From Streptomyces aidingensis (GTDB lineage Bacteria; Actinomycetota; Actinomycetes; Streptomycetales; Streptomycetaceae): 64,000 nucleotides of DNA. Of this stretch, positions 9,223 through 17,220 are shown piece by piece; position 1 is the stretch's first letter, and each line of letters opens with the position of its first letter. The stretch covers positions 1-64,000 of the forward strand of contig NZ_FOLM01000016.1 in NCBI RefSeq assembly GCF_900112355.1, written 5' to 3'. A program made the position numbers and the translations under genes. The notes below the pieces were generated by a model that searched no databases, was not told where the DNA came from, and was given only the letters and a program-made list of their open reading frames with translations.

Positions 9223-9891
9223 ATGGCGGAGGCGGTGACGGGACCCGAGGCGTACGACGCCGGGCCGTATGTACCGCAGCGGGCCGGTCTTGAGGAACTG
9301 CGCGAGGCCGCGGCGGGCTGCCGTGGGTGCCCGCTGTACGGCCCGGCCACCCGGACCGTGTTCGGCTCCGGCGACGCCTCCGCCCGGGTGGTGCTGATCG
9401 GCGAGCAGCCGGGCGACCAGGAGGACCGGCGCGGCCTGCCCTTTGTCGGACCGGCCGGACGGGTGCTGATGCGGGCCGTGGACGAGGCCGGCATCGACCC
9501 CACCGAGACGTATGTCACCAACGCGGTCAAGCACTTCAAGTTCGCGCTGACCGGCCGCGGCAAGCGGCGCATCCACAAGCCGCCCAGCCTGCGCGAGACC
9601 GCCGCCTGCAAGCCCTGGCTGGACGCCGAACTGACCCTGCTCGACCCGGAAGTGGTGGTCACGCTGGGCGCCACCGCAGGCAAGGCGCTGCTCGGCTCCG
9701 GATTCCGGGTCACCCGGGAGCGCGGTGTGCCGATGGCCGGCCCGCCGGGCGGGGCCGCGCCCGGCGGGCCCGGGCCGGTGCTGGTGGCCACCATCCATCC
9801 CTCGGCCGTGCTGCGCGCCGAGGACGAGCGGGAGCGCGTCTACGCCGGGCTGGTGGCCGACCTCCGGGTCGCCGCCGGGGCCCTGCGCTGA
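9223..9891 (+). CDS. udgX: UdgX-type uracil-DNA glycosylase
   Basis: Start ATG 9223 is chosen because GGAGGAGGCGAGC precedes it at good spacing; an in-frame ATG at 9199 is possible. The 222-residue protein has family 4/5-like motif GEQPGDQED (near residue 60), GPAGRVL and HPSAVLR. It also carries the diagnostic UdgX insertion KRRIHKPP with His118 (corresponding to the His of Mycobacterium smegmatis UdgX that becomes covalently bound to DNA after uracil excision). Cys residues in GCRGCPLY and TAACKPW would hold part of the Fe-S cluster. The expected role is removal or capture of uracil in DNA. Neighbours give no extra clue. Confidence 0.93.
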   Translation: MAEAVTGPEAYDAGPYVPQRAGLEELREAAAGCRGCPLYGPATRTVFGSGDASARVVLIGEQPGDQEDRRGLPFVGPAGRVLMRAVDEAGIDPTETYVTNAVKHFKFALTGRGKRRIHKPPSLRETAACKPWLDAELTLLDPEVVVTLGATAGKALLGSGFRVTRERGVPMAGPPGGAAPGGPGPVLVATIHPSAVLRAEDERERVYAGLVADLRVAAGALR

Positions 9892-9913
9892 CGCCCCCGC
9901 CGGCCGGCCCGGC

Positions 9914-10987
9914 TCACTCCAGGGCGCGGTCCCACCACCAGGCGACGGACGGCGCGGGCAGCGGCGTCCGGTCGTCGTCCGCGGGCGAGGGCGCCCACTC
10001 CAGCGGCTCCTCCGCCGCGCCCGGCGGCGGCGGAGTCTCCGCCGGGCGGCGCGGTACCCGCAGCCCCCATTCGGCATTGCCGCGCACCCCGTGGCACAGG
10101 CCCGCCAGATAGATCCGCAGCTCCGGGCCGGCACCGGCCAGTACCGTCGGCAGCAGCCGCAGAAACCGGGCCAGAATGCGGTCGCGCACTCTGGTCGCCT
10201 CCTGTACCGCGTCGGCCGGTGCCAGATTCCGGTCGCGCATCAGCACGGTGTAGATGTTCTGGCCGCTATGGCCGGCGGCCGGTTCCCTGTGCAGGGAATG
10301 CCGGTCGTTGTCCAGCGTTGCCACGGTCATGGCCATTTCGGTCAGTGCCCGGACCGCCGGCCGGTGGAATTCCCGGTCCGGGGTCTCGGTTCCGGTGGCG
10401 ATCTCCAGCAGTGCGAAGACGGGTTCGCCCCGGGCGGCGAGCCTGCGCATCGCCAGATACTCGTCCAGGTCCGGCATATGGCTTTCGGCGCGGTTGCCGA
10501 TCTGCCAGACCACCCCGGACAGCCAGGCCCGGTGCGCATGCGCAAAACGGGCCGCCTGGACCGGTGAGCGCATTCTCCGCATCCGCCGGGCGAAATCCTG
10601 GAGCGGCGGGAGGAATCGTTCCGCCGAACTGTCCGCGGTGGGCGCCTCCAGCGCCCGCTGCACCTGCCCGGCCAGCCGGGCGAACCGTTCCGGGGCCGCG
10701 CTGAGCGGGCCGTGGCCGCAGCACGCGTCGTCGAAACAGCAGGCCCAGTAGACCCACAGGGCGGCCAGCAGCACCCCCTCCTCGTCCGCGTAGGGGGTGA
10801 AGCGGGCGCAGAAGTCCGCGCCGCGGGTGCCCAGCACCATGCGGCGCTCGCTCTCGTCCCGGTACACCCGCTGCCGGTCGAGCCAGGCGGCGGCCCGGCG
10901 CTCGATCTCCTCCACGCGCGGATGCCGCGCGCCGGCCAGCGGACACCAGATCGGCGGCAGTTCGATTCCGGTGGCGGTCATCACCAT
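9914..10987 (-). CDS. Terpene synthase family protein (class I)
   Basis: The 357-residue protein has the alpha-helical class I terpene cyclase layout. The NSE/DTE metal motif is intact (NDRHSLHRE, N227/S231/E235). The first Asp-rich motif is reduced to FDDACCGHG (D86, D87) without the usual third acidic residue, and is flanked by paired cysteines (CCFDDACC). The C-terminal RY pair is replaced (WGLRVPRR). It diverges from a polyprenyl synthetase gene 464 nt away; together they look like a minimal terpene pathway, but the altered motifs make product and even activity uncertain. The ATG follows GGAG at 7 nt. The leader holds an 8-nt tandem repeat. Confidence 0.82.
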   Translation of the reverse strand: MVMTATGIELPPIWCPLAGARHPRVEEIERRAAAWLDRQRVYRDESERRMVLGTRGADFCARFTPYADEEGVLLAALWVYWACCFDDACCGHGPLSAAPERFARLAGQVQRALEAPTADSSAERFLPPLQDFARRMRRMRSPVQAARFAHAHRAWLSGVVWQIGNRAESHMPDLDEYLAMRRLAARGEPVFALLEIATGTETPDREFHRPAVRALTEMAMTVATLDNDRHSLHREPAAGHSGQNIYTVLMRDRNLAPADAVQEATRVRDRILARFLRLLPTVLAGAGPELRIYLAGLCHGVRGNAEWGLRVPRRPAETPPPPGAAEEPLEWAPSPADDDRTPLPAPSVAWWWDRALE

Positions 10988-11010
10988 GGCGGCGCTCCAA
11001 CGGGAAAACG

Positions 11011-11082
11011 ACGGAAGGACAGAAGGACAGAAGGACAGAGGGACAGAGGGACAGAGGGACGGAAAGACAGCAGGACGGAACA
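11011..11082 (-). repeat. 8-nt tandem repeat in terpene synthase leader
   Basis: Nine consecutive 8-nt units of the type ACAGAAGG/ACAGAGGG (first ACGGAAGG, last ACGGAACA) lie 24 nt upstream of the terpene synthase ATG. On the sense strand of that gene they are pyrimidine-rich (CCTTCTGT/CCCTCTGT). Confidence 0.85.
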
Positions 11083-11229
11083 GCGGAAGGGTGAAACGGC
11101 GGCAGTGGCGGAAACGGCATGCGAAGCCGCAGCCGCGCCGCGGCGGAACACTGTGCGGGGAAGTCTTCCGCGAATTCGGCGATCAATTTACCGGTACTTT
11201 ATGCTTCACTCGAACGGAGCAGCCTCCGC

Positions 11230-11257
11230 TCACTCAGCGGTAATCCGTGGTGAGTGA
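11230..11257. promoter_or_regulatory. Dyad symmetry, possible operator
   Basis: TCACTCA (11230-11236) pairs with TGAGTGA (11251-11257), and CGG pairs with CCG around a TAAT centre. The position just downstream of a possible plus-strand -10 would suit a regulator site for the prenyl synthetase gene. Confidence 0.35.
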
Positions 11258-11451
11258 AATGGTCGTTTTCGTTCAACAGATCGCCGTGGGCGCCGCCCGT
11301 TCCTTAGGCCCTTCGGGTGAACCGGCACTCGCCGTCTTGAAAGCGAAAAGCGTGTCGCCTTTCCATGGAGCCACGCCCCCGCACCTACCCGCCCGCATTA
11401 CCGGGAGCCCGGGGCCCGAGCGGCTCCGGAAAGCAGATCGGGGAAACACCA

Positions 11452-12462
11452 ATGGCCGTGCCCGCCCGTACCCCCGCCCGACCCGTCACCGCCCGCCGGA
11501 CCGAGGAATTGCTGCGGCGCTGCCGCGAGCTGATCCGGCCGGAGCTGGAATCCGCCGTGGCGCAGTTGCCCGGCCCCTCCCGGGAAACGGCCGGCCATGC
11601 CCTCGGCCGGCCCGCCCCCGGGGGCCCGCCCGGCACCGGCAGGGACTTCTGCCCGGCGCTGGCCGTGCTGGCCGCCGAGGCCGTCGGCGGCTCCGCCGGG
11701 CAGGCCGTGCCGGGCGCCGTCGCCGTGGAACTCGTCCACGCCTTCACCCTGGCCCCCGGTGGCCCCGGCACCGGTCCGGCCGTGCCCACCGGCGACGCCC
11801 TGCTCGCCCTCGCCCTCAACGTGCTGGTCCGGCACGCCCGCCGGGACCGCCGGGAGGATGCCATGGGCCTGCTGTGCCAGGCGCTGTCCGCGCTGCTGCG
11901 CGGCCAGGCCCGCGACCTGGCCTTCGCGGCCCGGCCCTGGCGGGGTGCCGGCGCGGTCACCCCCGAGGAGTACCGCGCCGCGGCCCGCGACAGCACCGGG
12001 GCGCTGTCCGGCTGCGCCGCCGCCCTGGGCGCCCTGCTGGCCGGCGGGGACGAGCGCTGCGTGGCCAGGCTGGCCACCGCCGGCCGCCAGTTCGGCCTGG
12101 CGCTGCGGATCTCGGACGATCTGCTGGGCCTGTGGGGCGACCCGGCGCGCACCGGCGGCCCGGCCGGCGGCGGTCTGTCCCGCGGCGGCAAGAGCCTGCC
12201 GGTGCTGCTGGCCCTGGCCGCCGCCAGCCCGGCCGCGGTCCGGCTGGCCGCCCTGCTGGACGACGCCGGGACCCCGGAGCCCGAGGCGGTGCCCCGGGCC
12301 CTGCGGCTGATCGAGGAAGCCGGCGGACGGGCCCGCGCCACCGCCGAGGCGCGGGCCGCGCTGGCCCGCGCCGGCCGGGCGCTGGACGGCCTGCCGCTGC
12401 GGCCCCGGATCCGCCGCGAACTGGCCGCGCTGGCCGACTACGCCGTCGCCCGCGCCGGCTGA
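11452..12462 (+). CDS. Polyprenyl synthetase-like protein lacking the first Asp-rich motif
   Basis: ATG 11452 follows GGGGAAAC; an in-frame ATG at 11365 would add 29 low-complexity residues. The 336-residue protein has the all-helical trans-prenyltransferase fold. The second Asp-rich motif is complete (ISDDLLGLWGD, D222/D223), followed by SRGGKSLPVLLAL as in GGPP synthases. The first motif is gone: after ELVHAFTL (residues 93-100), where family members continue with a DDxxD segment, it reads APGGPGTG and then resumes at GDALLALAL. A normal chain-elongating synthase needs both motifs. It is therefore either inactive or catalyses a different diphosphate chemistry. It is divergent from the terpene synthase and its stop nearly abuts the next convergent gene. 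Confidence 0.82.
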   Translation: MAVPARTPARPVTARRTEELLRRCRELIRPELESAVAQLPGPSRETAGHALGRPAPGGPPGTGRDFCPALAVLAAEAVGGSAGQAVPGAVAVELVHAFTLAPGGPGTGPAVPTGDALLALALNVLVRHARRDRREDAMGLLCQALSALLRGQARDLAFAARPWRGAGAVTPEEYRAAARDSTGALSGCAAALGALLAGGDERCVARLATAGRQFGLALRISDDLLGLWGDPARTGGPAGGGLSRGGKSLPVLLALAAASPAAVRLAALLDDAGTPEPEAVPRALRLIEEAGGRARATAEARAALARAGRALDGLPLRPRIRRELAALADYAVARAG

Positions 12463-12463
12463 G

Positions 12464-12931
12464 TCACCCCCCGCCGTCGCCGCCTCCGGCGGGGGACGGC
12501 CGCGCGTCGTCCCGGCCGGCGACCGCCGACGGCAGGGCGAGCAGCAGCAGCCCGGCGTCCACGGCGATCCCCGGCGCCGTCACCGGGAACATCAGCAGCA
12601 GCAGCGGAAGCGAGACCGCAGCCGCCAGCGCGGCCGGCGGCGCCCACCGCCGGTTGCCCAGGGCCGGCATCAGCCCGGCGGCGACGAACGTCCCGCCGGC
12701 CCACAGCCAGAGCCCGCCCACCGCGAAACCGGCCACCGAACCGGCCGCCGGCACGGCGTCGGCGGAACCCAGCCCGCCCGGCTCCGCCAGTTCCCAGAAC
12801 AGCAGGGTGCCCGCCAGATGCATCAGCCCGTGCGCGACGATCACCAGCCCGGCCGCCGCCGGCGCGGCCCGCCCGGTCCACCGGCCCGGTCGGGCCGCGC
12901 CCCCCGGATGCGTCCGGGACATCTGTGCCAC
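12464..12931 (-). CDS. Hypothetical four-TM membrane protein
   Basis: GTG 12931 is preferred because GGAGGGAGG stands 7 nt upstream; this gives 155 residues. Four hydrophobic segments are seen (about 23-46, 66-86, 95-116 and 118-135), with AHGLMHLAGTLLFWEL in the first, and an acidic Gly-rich tail. No family was recognised with certainty. Its stop lies one base from the stop of the convergent prenyl synthetase. The leader consists of a 10-nt tandem array rich in Shine-Dalgarno-like AGGAGGT sequences (separate entry). Confidence 0.65.
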   Translation of the reverse strand: MAQMSRTHPGGAARPGRWTGRAAPAAAGLVIVAHGLMHLAGTLLFWELAEPGGLGSADAVPAAGSVAGFAVGGLWLWAGGTFVAAGLMPALGNRRWAPPAALAAAVSLPLLLLMFPVTAPGIAVDAGLLLLALPSAVAGRDDARPSPAGGGDGGG

Positions 12932-12944
12932 GGCAGTACCTCCC

Positions 12945-13013
12945 TCCTGGTACCTCCCGGTACCTCCTGGTATCTCCGGGTATTTCCGGGTATCTCCTGG
13001 TACCCCTGATACC
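12945..13013 (-). repeat. 10-nt tandem array with repeated Shine-Dalgarno-like sequence
   Basis: Seven copies of TCCNGGTAYC lie in tandem on the plus strand (starts 12945, 12955, 12965, 12975, 12985, 12995, and 13005 at 9 nt). On the strand of the adjacent membrane-protein gene this reads GGTACCAGGAGGTACC-like units, the last merging with the real ribosome binding site 7 nt before GTG 12931. Confidence 0.85.
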
Positions 13014-13181
13014 TCCTTGCCCGGTGTGTCCGTTGCGGGCACCTGTCCGACGGGACCGGGTACCCGGCCCGGAAGGCGCGGCGCACAGCTCCCGGCCTTC
13101 CGTCACCGAGCGTCCCAAGCCCCGGCGCCCCGCCCCGGCCCCGACCGGCCGGGTCCCCGGCGGCCTGCGAGAATGCCCCCC

Positions 13182-14165
13182 ATGGAACAGCGAGCAATCA
13201 GCAGGGCGGGACGGAAGGCGTCCGTCGTCGGACTCGGCACCTGGCAGCTCGGCGCCGACTGGGGCCAGGTGTCCGAGCGGGATGCCATGGCGGTGCTCGA
13301 CGCCGCGGCCGAGAGCGGCGTGACCTTCTTCGACACCGCCGATGTCTACGGCGACGGCCGCAGCGAGCAGTTGATCGCCGCCTATCTGCGCAACCGGCCG
13401 GACGCCGGGATCATGGTCGCCACCAAGATGGGCCGGCGGGCCGAGCAGGTCCCGGAGAACTACGTCCTGGACAACTTCCGCGCCTGGACCGACCGTTCCC
13501 GCGACAACCTCGGCACGGACACCCTCGACCTGGTGCAGCTGCACTGCCCGCCCACCCCGGTGTTCTCCTCCGACGAGGTCTACGACGCCCTGGACACCCT
13601 GGTCGAGGAGCAGCGCATCGCCGCCTACGGGGTCAGCGTGGAGACCTGCGAGGAGGCCCTGGCGGCCATCGCCCGCCCGGGGACCGCCAGCGTGCAGATC
13701 ATCCTCAACCCCTTCCGGCTGAAGCCGCTGGAGCGGGTGCTGCCCGCCGCCCGCGAGGCCGGGGTGGCGGTCATCGCCCGGGTCCCGCTCGCCTCCGGCC
13801 TGCTCTCCGGGCGCTACAGCGCCGATACCCGGTTCGCCCCCGACGACCACCGCAGCTACAACCGGCACGGCGAGGCGTTCGACCAGGGCGAGACCTTCTC
13901 CGGCGTGGACTTCGCCATCGGTGTGGCGGCGGCCCGGGAATTCGCCCGGTTCGCCCCCGAGGGCGCCTCCTCCGCCCAGACCGCGCTGCGCTGGATCATC
14001 CAGCAGCCGGGAGTCACCACCGTGATCCCGGGCGCCCGTTCCCCCGAACAGGCCCGGGCCAACGCCGCTGCCGCCGCCCTGCCGCCGCTGCCGCCCGCCA
14101 CCCTGGAGGCGGTGCGCGAGCTGTACGACCGGCTGATCCGCGCCCAGGTGCACGACCGCTGGTGA
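13182..14165 (+). CDS. Aldo/keto reductase
   Basis: This 327-residue (beta/alpha)8 reductase has the family catalytic set. Asp and Tyr lie in FFDTADVYGDGRSE, Lys in MVATKMGRR and His in DLVQLHCPP. The NADPH-binding end is IPGARSPEQARANAAA. It reduces aldehydes or ketones with NADPH; the natural substrate is unknown. Start ATG 13182 is used; an ATG three codons upstream is equally in frame. It stands alone and converges on an LLM oxidoreductase with a shared terminator. Confidence 0.92.
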   Translation: MEQRAISRAGRKASVVGLGTWQLGADWGQVSERDAMAVLDAAAESGVTFFDTADVYGDGRSEQLIAAYLRNRPDAGIMVATKMGRRAEQVPENYVLDNFRAWTDRSRDNLGTDTLDLVQLHCPPTPVFSSDEVYDALDTLVEEQRIAAYGVSVETCEEALAAIARPGTASVQIILNPFRLKPLERVLPAAREAGVAVIARVPLASGLLSGRYSADTRFAPDDHRSYNRHGEAFDQGETFSGVDFAIGVAAAREFARFAPEGASSAQTALRWIIQQPGVTTVIPGARSPEQARANAAAAALPPLPPATLEAVRELYDRLIRAQVHDRW

Positions 14166-14174
14166 TCCGGCGGT

Positions 14175-14211
14175 GCCCGGCCGGGGGACGGAGGCTGCCG
14201 CCCGGCCGGGC
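14175..14211. terminator. Bidirectional terminator between AKR and LLM genes
   Basis: A perfect 11-bp stem (GCCCGGCCGGG with CCCGGCCGGGC) with a 15-nt loop lies between two convergent stop codons. Confidence 0.8.
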
Positions 14212-14222
14212 CCGCGGGACGG

Positions 14223-15197
14223 TCAGCCCGGAGCGGCGACGGAGCGCAGCCGCGGATTGAGCTCCCGCTCGAAGAACTCGAAGAAGCCGTCCGGGTCCGG
14301 CCCGGCGTTCATCAGCGCCAGCCGGTCGAAGCCGGCCTCGGCATAGGGCAGCACGGCGGCCAGATGCCGCTCCGGGTCGGGCCCGCAGGCGAACGCCTTG
14401 CGCACATCGTCCTCCCGCACCGTCGCCGCCGCCGCCTCGAAGTTCACCGGGTTGGGCAGCTCGCTCATCACCTTCCAGCCCAGCACCGACCAGCGGGAGG
14501 TCTCCCAGGCCGCCTTGACGGCCGCCGCCTCGTCCGGCGCCCAGGCCAGGGCCACCTCCGCGTAGCGCGGGCCGTTGCCGCCCGCCTCCCGGTAGGCGTC
14601 CACCAGCTCGCCGCGCGGCTCGGTGGCGAACAGGCCGCCGCCGATCTCCGCGGCCAGCCTGGCCGCCTTCCGCCCGCCCGCCGCCACCGCGATCGGCGGC
14701 GGCTCGTCCGGCAGGTCGAAGACCCGGGCGTCGTGCACCTGGAGATGCCGGCCCCGGTAGGAGCGGTAACCGCCCTGCCACAGCAGCTGGATGATCTCCA
14801 GCGCCTCGCGCAGCCGCTCATGGCGCTCGCTCGCCGTGGCGGGGAAGGCGGGCTCGCCCACCACATGCTCGTTGAGCCGCTCGCCGGAGCCCACACCCAG
14901 GGTGAACCGGCCGTCCGAGACCAGCGCCAGGGTGGCCGCGGCCTGTGCGATGACCGCCGGGTGGTAACGGACCGTCGGACAGGTCACGCCGGTCGCCAGC
15001 CCCAGCCGCTCGGTACGGGCCGCCACCGCGCCCAGCACCGTCCACACGAACGACGAATGCCCCTGCACATCCAGCCAGGGGTGGTAGTGGTCGCTCATCT
15101 CCACAAAATCGAAGCCGGCCCGCTCGGCGCGGACCGCCTGCCGGATGATCTCCTTGGGGCCGAAGCCCTCGGCCATCAGCTTGTAACCGATCTGCAT
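14223..15197 (-). CDS. LLM-class F420-dependent oxidoreductase (FGD-like)
   Basis: This 324-residue luciferase-like TIM-barrel protein starts MQIGYKLMAEGFGPKEIIRQ. It has FVEMSDHYHPWLDVQGHSSF (residues 31-50) and LGVGSGERLNEHVVG (near residue 100), characteristic of the F420-dependent glucose-6-phosphate dehydrogenase-related family. The expected cofactor is F420 and the reaction a hydride transfer; the substrate is unknown. It is transcribed away from the VOC gene end, with a 267-nt gap that shows no gene. Confidence 0.9.
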   Translation of the reverse strand: MQIGYKLMAEGFGPKEIIRQAVRAERAGFDFVEMSDHYHPWLDVQGHSSFVWTVLGAVAARTERLGLATGVTCPTVRYHPAVIAQAAATLALVSDGRFTLGVGSGERLNEHVVGEPAFPATASERHERLREALEIIQLLWQGGYRSYRGRHLQVHDARVFDLPDEPPPIAVAAGGRKAARLAAEIGGGLFATEPRGELVDAYREAGGNGPRYAEVALAWAPDEAAAVKAAWETSRWSVLGWKVMSELPNPVNFEAAAATVREDDVRKAFACGPDPERHLAAVLPYAEAGFDRLALMNAGPDPDGFFEFFERELNPRLRSVAAPG

Positions 15198-15445
15198 GCC
15201 TGCTCACTTCCGTCCGGGCACGTCCGAGTGCCCGCACCGTGCCAGCCCATGCGCCCACCGGACGGCAGACAGGCCGCCGGGACAGCACTGTTCCCCCGAC
15301 CGGCCGACGGCGCCCGCGGCGGGGAACGGGGAGCGGGCGGCGCGGGTGGCCGGGAAACCCCGCCGGCGGGGCCGGACTTCGGGCGCGCGGGGGCCGAACG
15401 GGACGCCGGCGACGGGCTGCTGCCGCGCGCCGCCGGCGTCCCGGT

Positions 15446-15475
15446 CACGGGCTGTCACGGGTTGTTACGGGTGGT
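15446..15475 (-). repeat. 10-nt tandem repeat over the VOC gene stop codon
   Basis: Three 10-nt units (CACGGGCTGT, CACGGGTTGT, TACGGGTGGT) run through the 3' end of the VOC gene. The TAA stop is inside the third unit. Confidence 0.7.
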
Positions 15476-16265
15476 CGGCGATCACATGGAACAGCCCGCC
15501 CTCCGGGTCCCGGATTCCCGCCGCCCGGCCGAACGGGGTGTCGTGCGGCGCGGTGACCACCGTGCCGTGCGCCTTCTCCGCCCGCAGGGCGGCCTCGTCC
15601 ACATCGCCGACCGAGAAGTACACATGCCACTGCGGGCGCAGATGCGGGTCCGGCGCCGCCTGCACTCCGCCGCCGTACAGCCCGGCCACCGCCCGCCCGG
15701 CGATCCACAGCACCACCCGGTCGTGCTGGTAGCGCACGTCGAGATTCTCCGGCCCCTGGGCCTCCCAGTCGAAGACCCCGCCGTAGAACAGGGCCGAGTC
15801 GAACGGATCCCGGGTGCGCAGTTCCAGCCAGGTGCAGGTGCCCTGGCCGCGCCGCTCGTACCAGGCCGGATCCACCGGCCCCTCCCAGACCACGAACGAC
15901 GCCCCGCCGGGATCGGCCGCCCAGGCCGCCCGGCCGTCGCCGAAGTCGATCGGGCCCACCGCCACCGTGGCGCCGCGCTCCCGGATGCGGGAGGCCACCA
16001 CATCCACGCTGTCGGCCACGAAGTGGGCCGTCCAGGCGGCCGGGAGCCCCTTGGTCTCGCCGGTGGTGCCCAGGCCCGCCACCTGGGCCCCGTCCACCGA
16101 CCGGGCCACCGCATAGCCTCCGCCGAGCCCGTCCAGGGCGGGCTCGTACTCCCAGCCCAGGACGTTCGCATAGAAACCCTGGATGTCCTTCAGGTCGTGC
16201 GCCGTCAGGCTCACCCAACAGGGTGCTCCCTGCAGCCCACGCGCTGTCACCGTCAACGCCGTCAC
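15465..16265 (-). CDS. VOC (glyoxalase/dioxygenase superfamily) two-domain protein
   Basis: This 266-residue protein consists of two vicinal-oxygen-chelate modules (about 14-135 and 140-262). The N-terminal module begins GAPCWVSLTAHDLKDIQGFY and the C-terminal one TCTWLELRTRDPFDSALFYG, the layout of actinobacterial VOC proteins of about 260 residues. Acid and His residues (WHVYFSV, GGLFHVI) may bind a metal. The substrate is unknown. GTG 16265 has GGAGAG only 0-2 nt upstream, so the GTG five codons further in is a possible alternative start. Confidence 0.88.
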   Translation of the reverse strand: MTALTVTARGLQGAPCWVSLTAHDLKDIQGFYANVLGWEYEPALDGLGGGYAVARSVDGAQVAGLGTTGETKGLPAAWTAHFVADSVDVVASRIRERGATVAVGPIDFGDGRAAWAADPGGASFVVWEGPVDPAWYERRGQGTCTWLELRTRDPFDSALFYGGVFDWEAQGPENLDVRYQHDRVVLWIAGRAVAGLYGGGVQAAPDPHLRPQWHVYFSVGDVDEAALRAEKAHGTVVTAPHDTPFGRAAGIRDPEGGLFHVIADHP

Positions 16266-16405
16266 CTCTCCCGAGCGTCTTTCGCTCTCCTACACACCCT
16301 CCGCCCGAATCCGCCGGGCCGCCACCGTGGACAACGAGCCACCCGCCCGAACGATGCTCCTCAATTCGGTCACGCGTTCCGGGCCGGCCGGGTTACTCTC
16401 CGGGA

Positions 16406-16990
16406 ATGCCCGCTGCCGACGCCACTCCCGCCGTCTCCGCCGTCTCCGCCGTCCCCGCCGCCCCGGCCGCCCGGGGGTCCGCCCGCGATGCGCACTGCGG
16501 CTGGTGCGGCGGCGCCTTCCCGCCGGAGGCGGGCTGGCCCCGCACCTGCGCCCACTGCGGCCGGACCAGCTACCGCAATCCGCTGCCGGTGGCCGTCGCC
16601 CTGGTGCCGGTGCGCTCCGCGGACTCCGCCGGGCCCGGCCTGATCGTGATCCGCCGCACCGCCGGTGTGCGGCGCGGCGGGCTGGCGCTGCCCGGCGGCT
16701 TCGTCGATCACGGCGAGGACTGGCGCGGGGCGGTGGTCCGGGAACTGGCCGAGGAGACCGGCATCCCGGCCCGGGCGGAGGAGGTCCGGCTGGCCGACGT
16801 GCTCAGCTCCGACGACGGCCACCTGCTGGTCTTCGGCCTGCTGCCGGAGCGGGACGCCGCCGCCCTGCCGCCGTCCCGGCCCACCGGGGAGACCGCGGGC
16901 TGGCAGCTCCTCCCGGCCCCCGGCGGCCCCCTCACCTTCCCCCTGCACACCCGCGCCGCCGCCAACTGGTTCGCCGGCCACTACACCTGA
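16406..16990 (+). CDS. NUDIX hydrolase with N-terminal zinc ribbon
   Basis: The 194-residue protein has a low-complexity N-terminus encoded by a 9-nt repeat (AVSAVSAVP, 16430-16456). A CxxC...CxxC zinc ribbon follows (CGWCGG...CAHCGRTSYRNP), then a complete NUDIX box starting GGFVDHGEDWRGAVVREL and ending AEETGI (GX5EX7REUXEEXGU). The zinc ribbon resembles NudC-type enzymes, but the downstream fold is a small ADP-ribose/nucleotide-type NUDIX domain. It would hydrolyse a nucleoside diphosphate-X compound with Mg2+. ATG 16406 has only a weak upstream GGG. It is monocistronic. Confidence 0.9.
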   Translation: MPAADATPAVSAVSAVPAAPAARGSARDAHCGWCGGAFPPEAGWPRTCAHCGRTSYRNPLPVAVALVPVRSADSAGPGLIVIRRTAGVRRGGLALPGGFVDHGEDWRGAVVRELAEETGIPARAEEVRLADVLSSDDGHLLVFGLLPERDAAALPPSRPTGETAGWQLLPAPGGPLTFPLHTRAAANWFAGHYT

Positions 16991-17220
16991 GCCGCGGTGC
17001 CCGCCGCGCGTGCGGCGCCGGCGGAACCGGCGGGCCGGTGCCGTCCCCGCCCTGCGGGATACGCGGGCACCGCGCAACACGGACGGGGTGAGCGGCCGGC
17101 CGCTCCGCCGTCACGGGCCACGCCGAGGGCGCGGACGCCGAAGTCCACAGCGGTGTCCGGGAGATCGGCCGACGCGCTAGCCTCGGGGGAAACAACATCG
17201 CCGTGCGTCGGAGGCTGCTG
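16991..17220. promoter_or_regulatory. Leader region of the SLATT-FtsK-MPE operon
   Basis: This 230-nt spacer begins with small hairpins (CGCCGC-GCGT-GCGGCG at 17002-17017) that may terminate the NUDIX transcript. TAGCCT at 17178-17183 resembles an actinomycete -10, but no good -35 was found. No gene is seen here. Confidence 0.35.

Larger units (their letters stand above)
10988..11451. other. Divergent intergenic region of the terpene gene pair
   Basis: 464 nt separate the terpene synthase and polyprenyl synthetase starts. It holds the 8-nt tandem array (11011-11082), an AT-richer patch with TATGCT at 11200-11205 that could be a plus-strand -10, and a dyad at 11230-11257. Open frames here are low-complexity and not convincing genes. 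Confidence 0.6.

Noticed and set aside
6481..10134. 1217-residue open frame on the minus strand opposite the molybdopterin oxidoreductase
   Set aside because: Low-complexity Arg/Gly/Ala/Pro translation caused by GC-biased codons of the real gene; no domain motif.
10712..11257. Plus-strand open frames upstream of the prenyl synthetase
   Set aside because: They run antisense to the terpene synthase and through the 8-nt repeat; the translations are low complexity.
9914..12462. Complete terpene biosynthetic gene cluster with tailoring enzymes
   Set aside because: Only the two divergent genes are terpene-related; the neighbours (UdgX, aldo/keto reductase, LLM enzyme) are ordinary and separately terminated.
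12945..13013. Start of the membrane-protein gene upstream of the repeat (ATG at 13042)
   Set aside because: It would add a repeat-encoded, low-complexity peptide; the ribosome binding site before GTG 12931 is far better.
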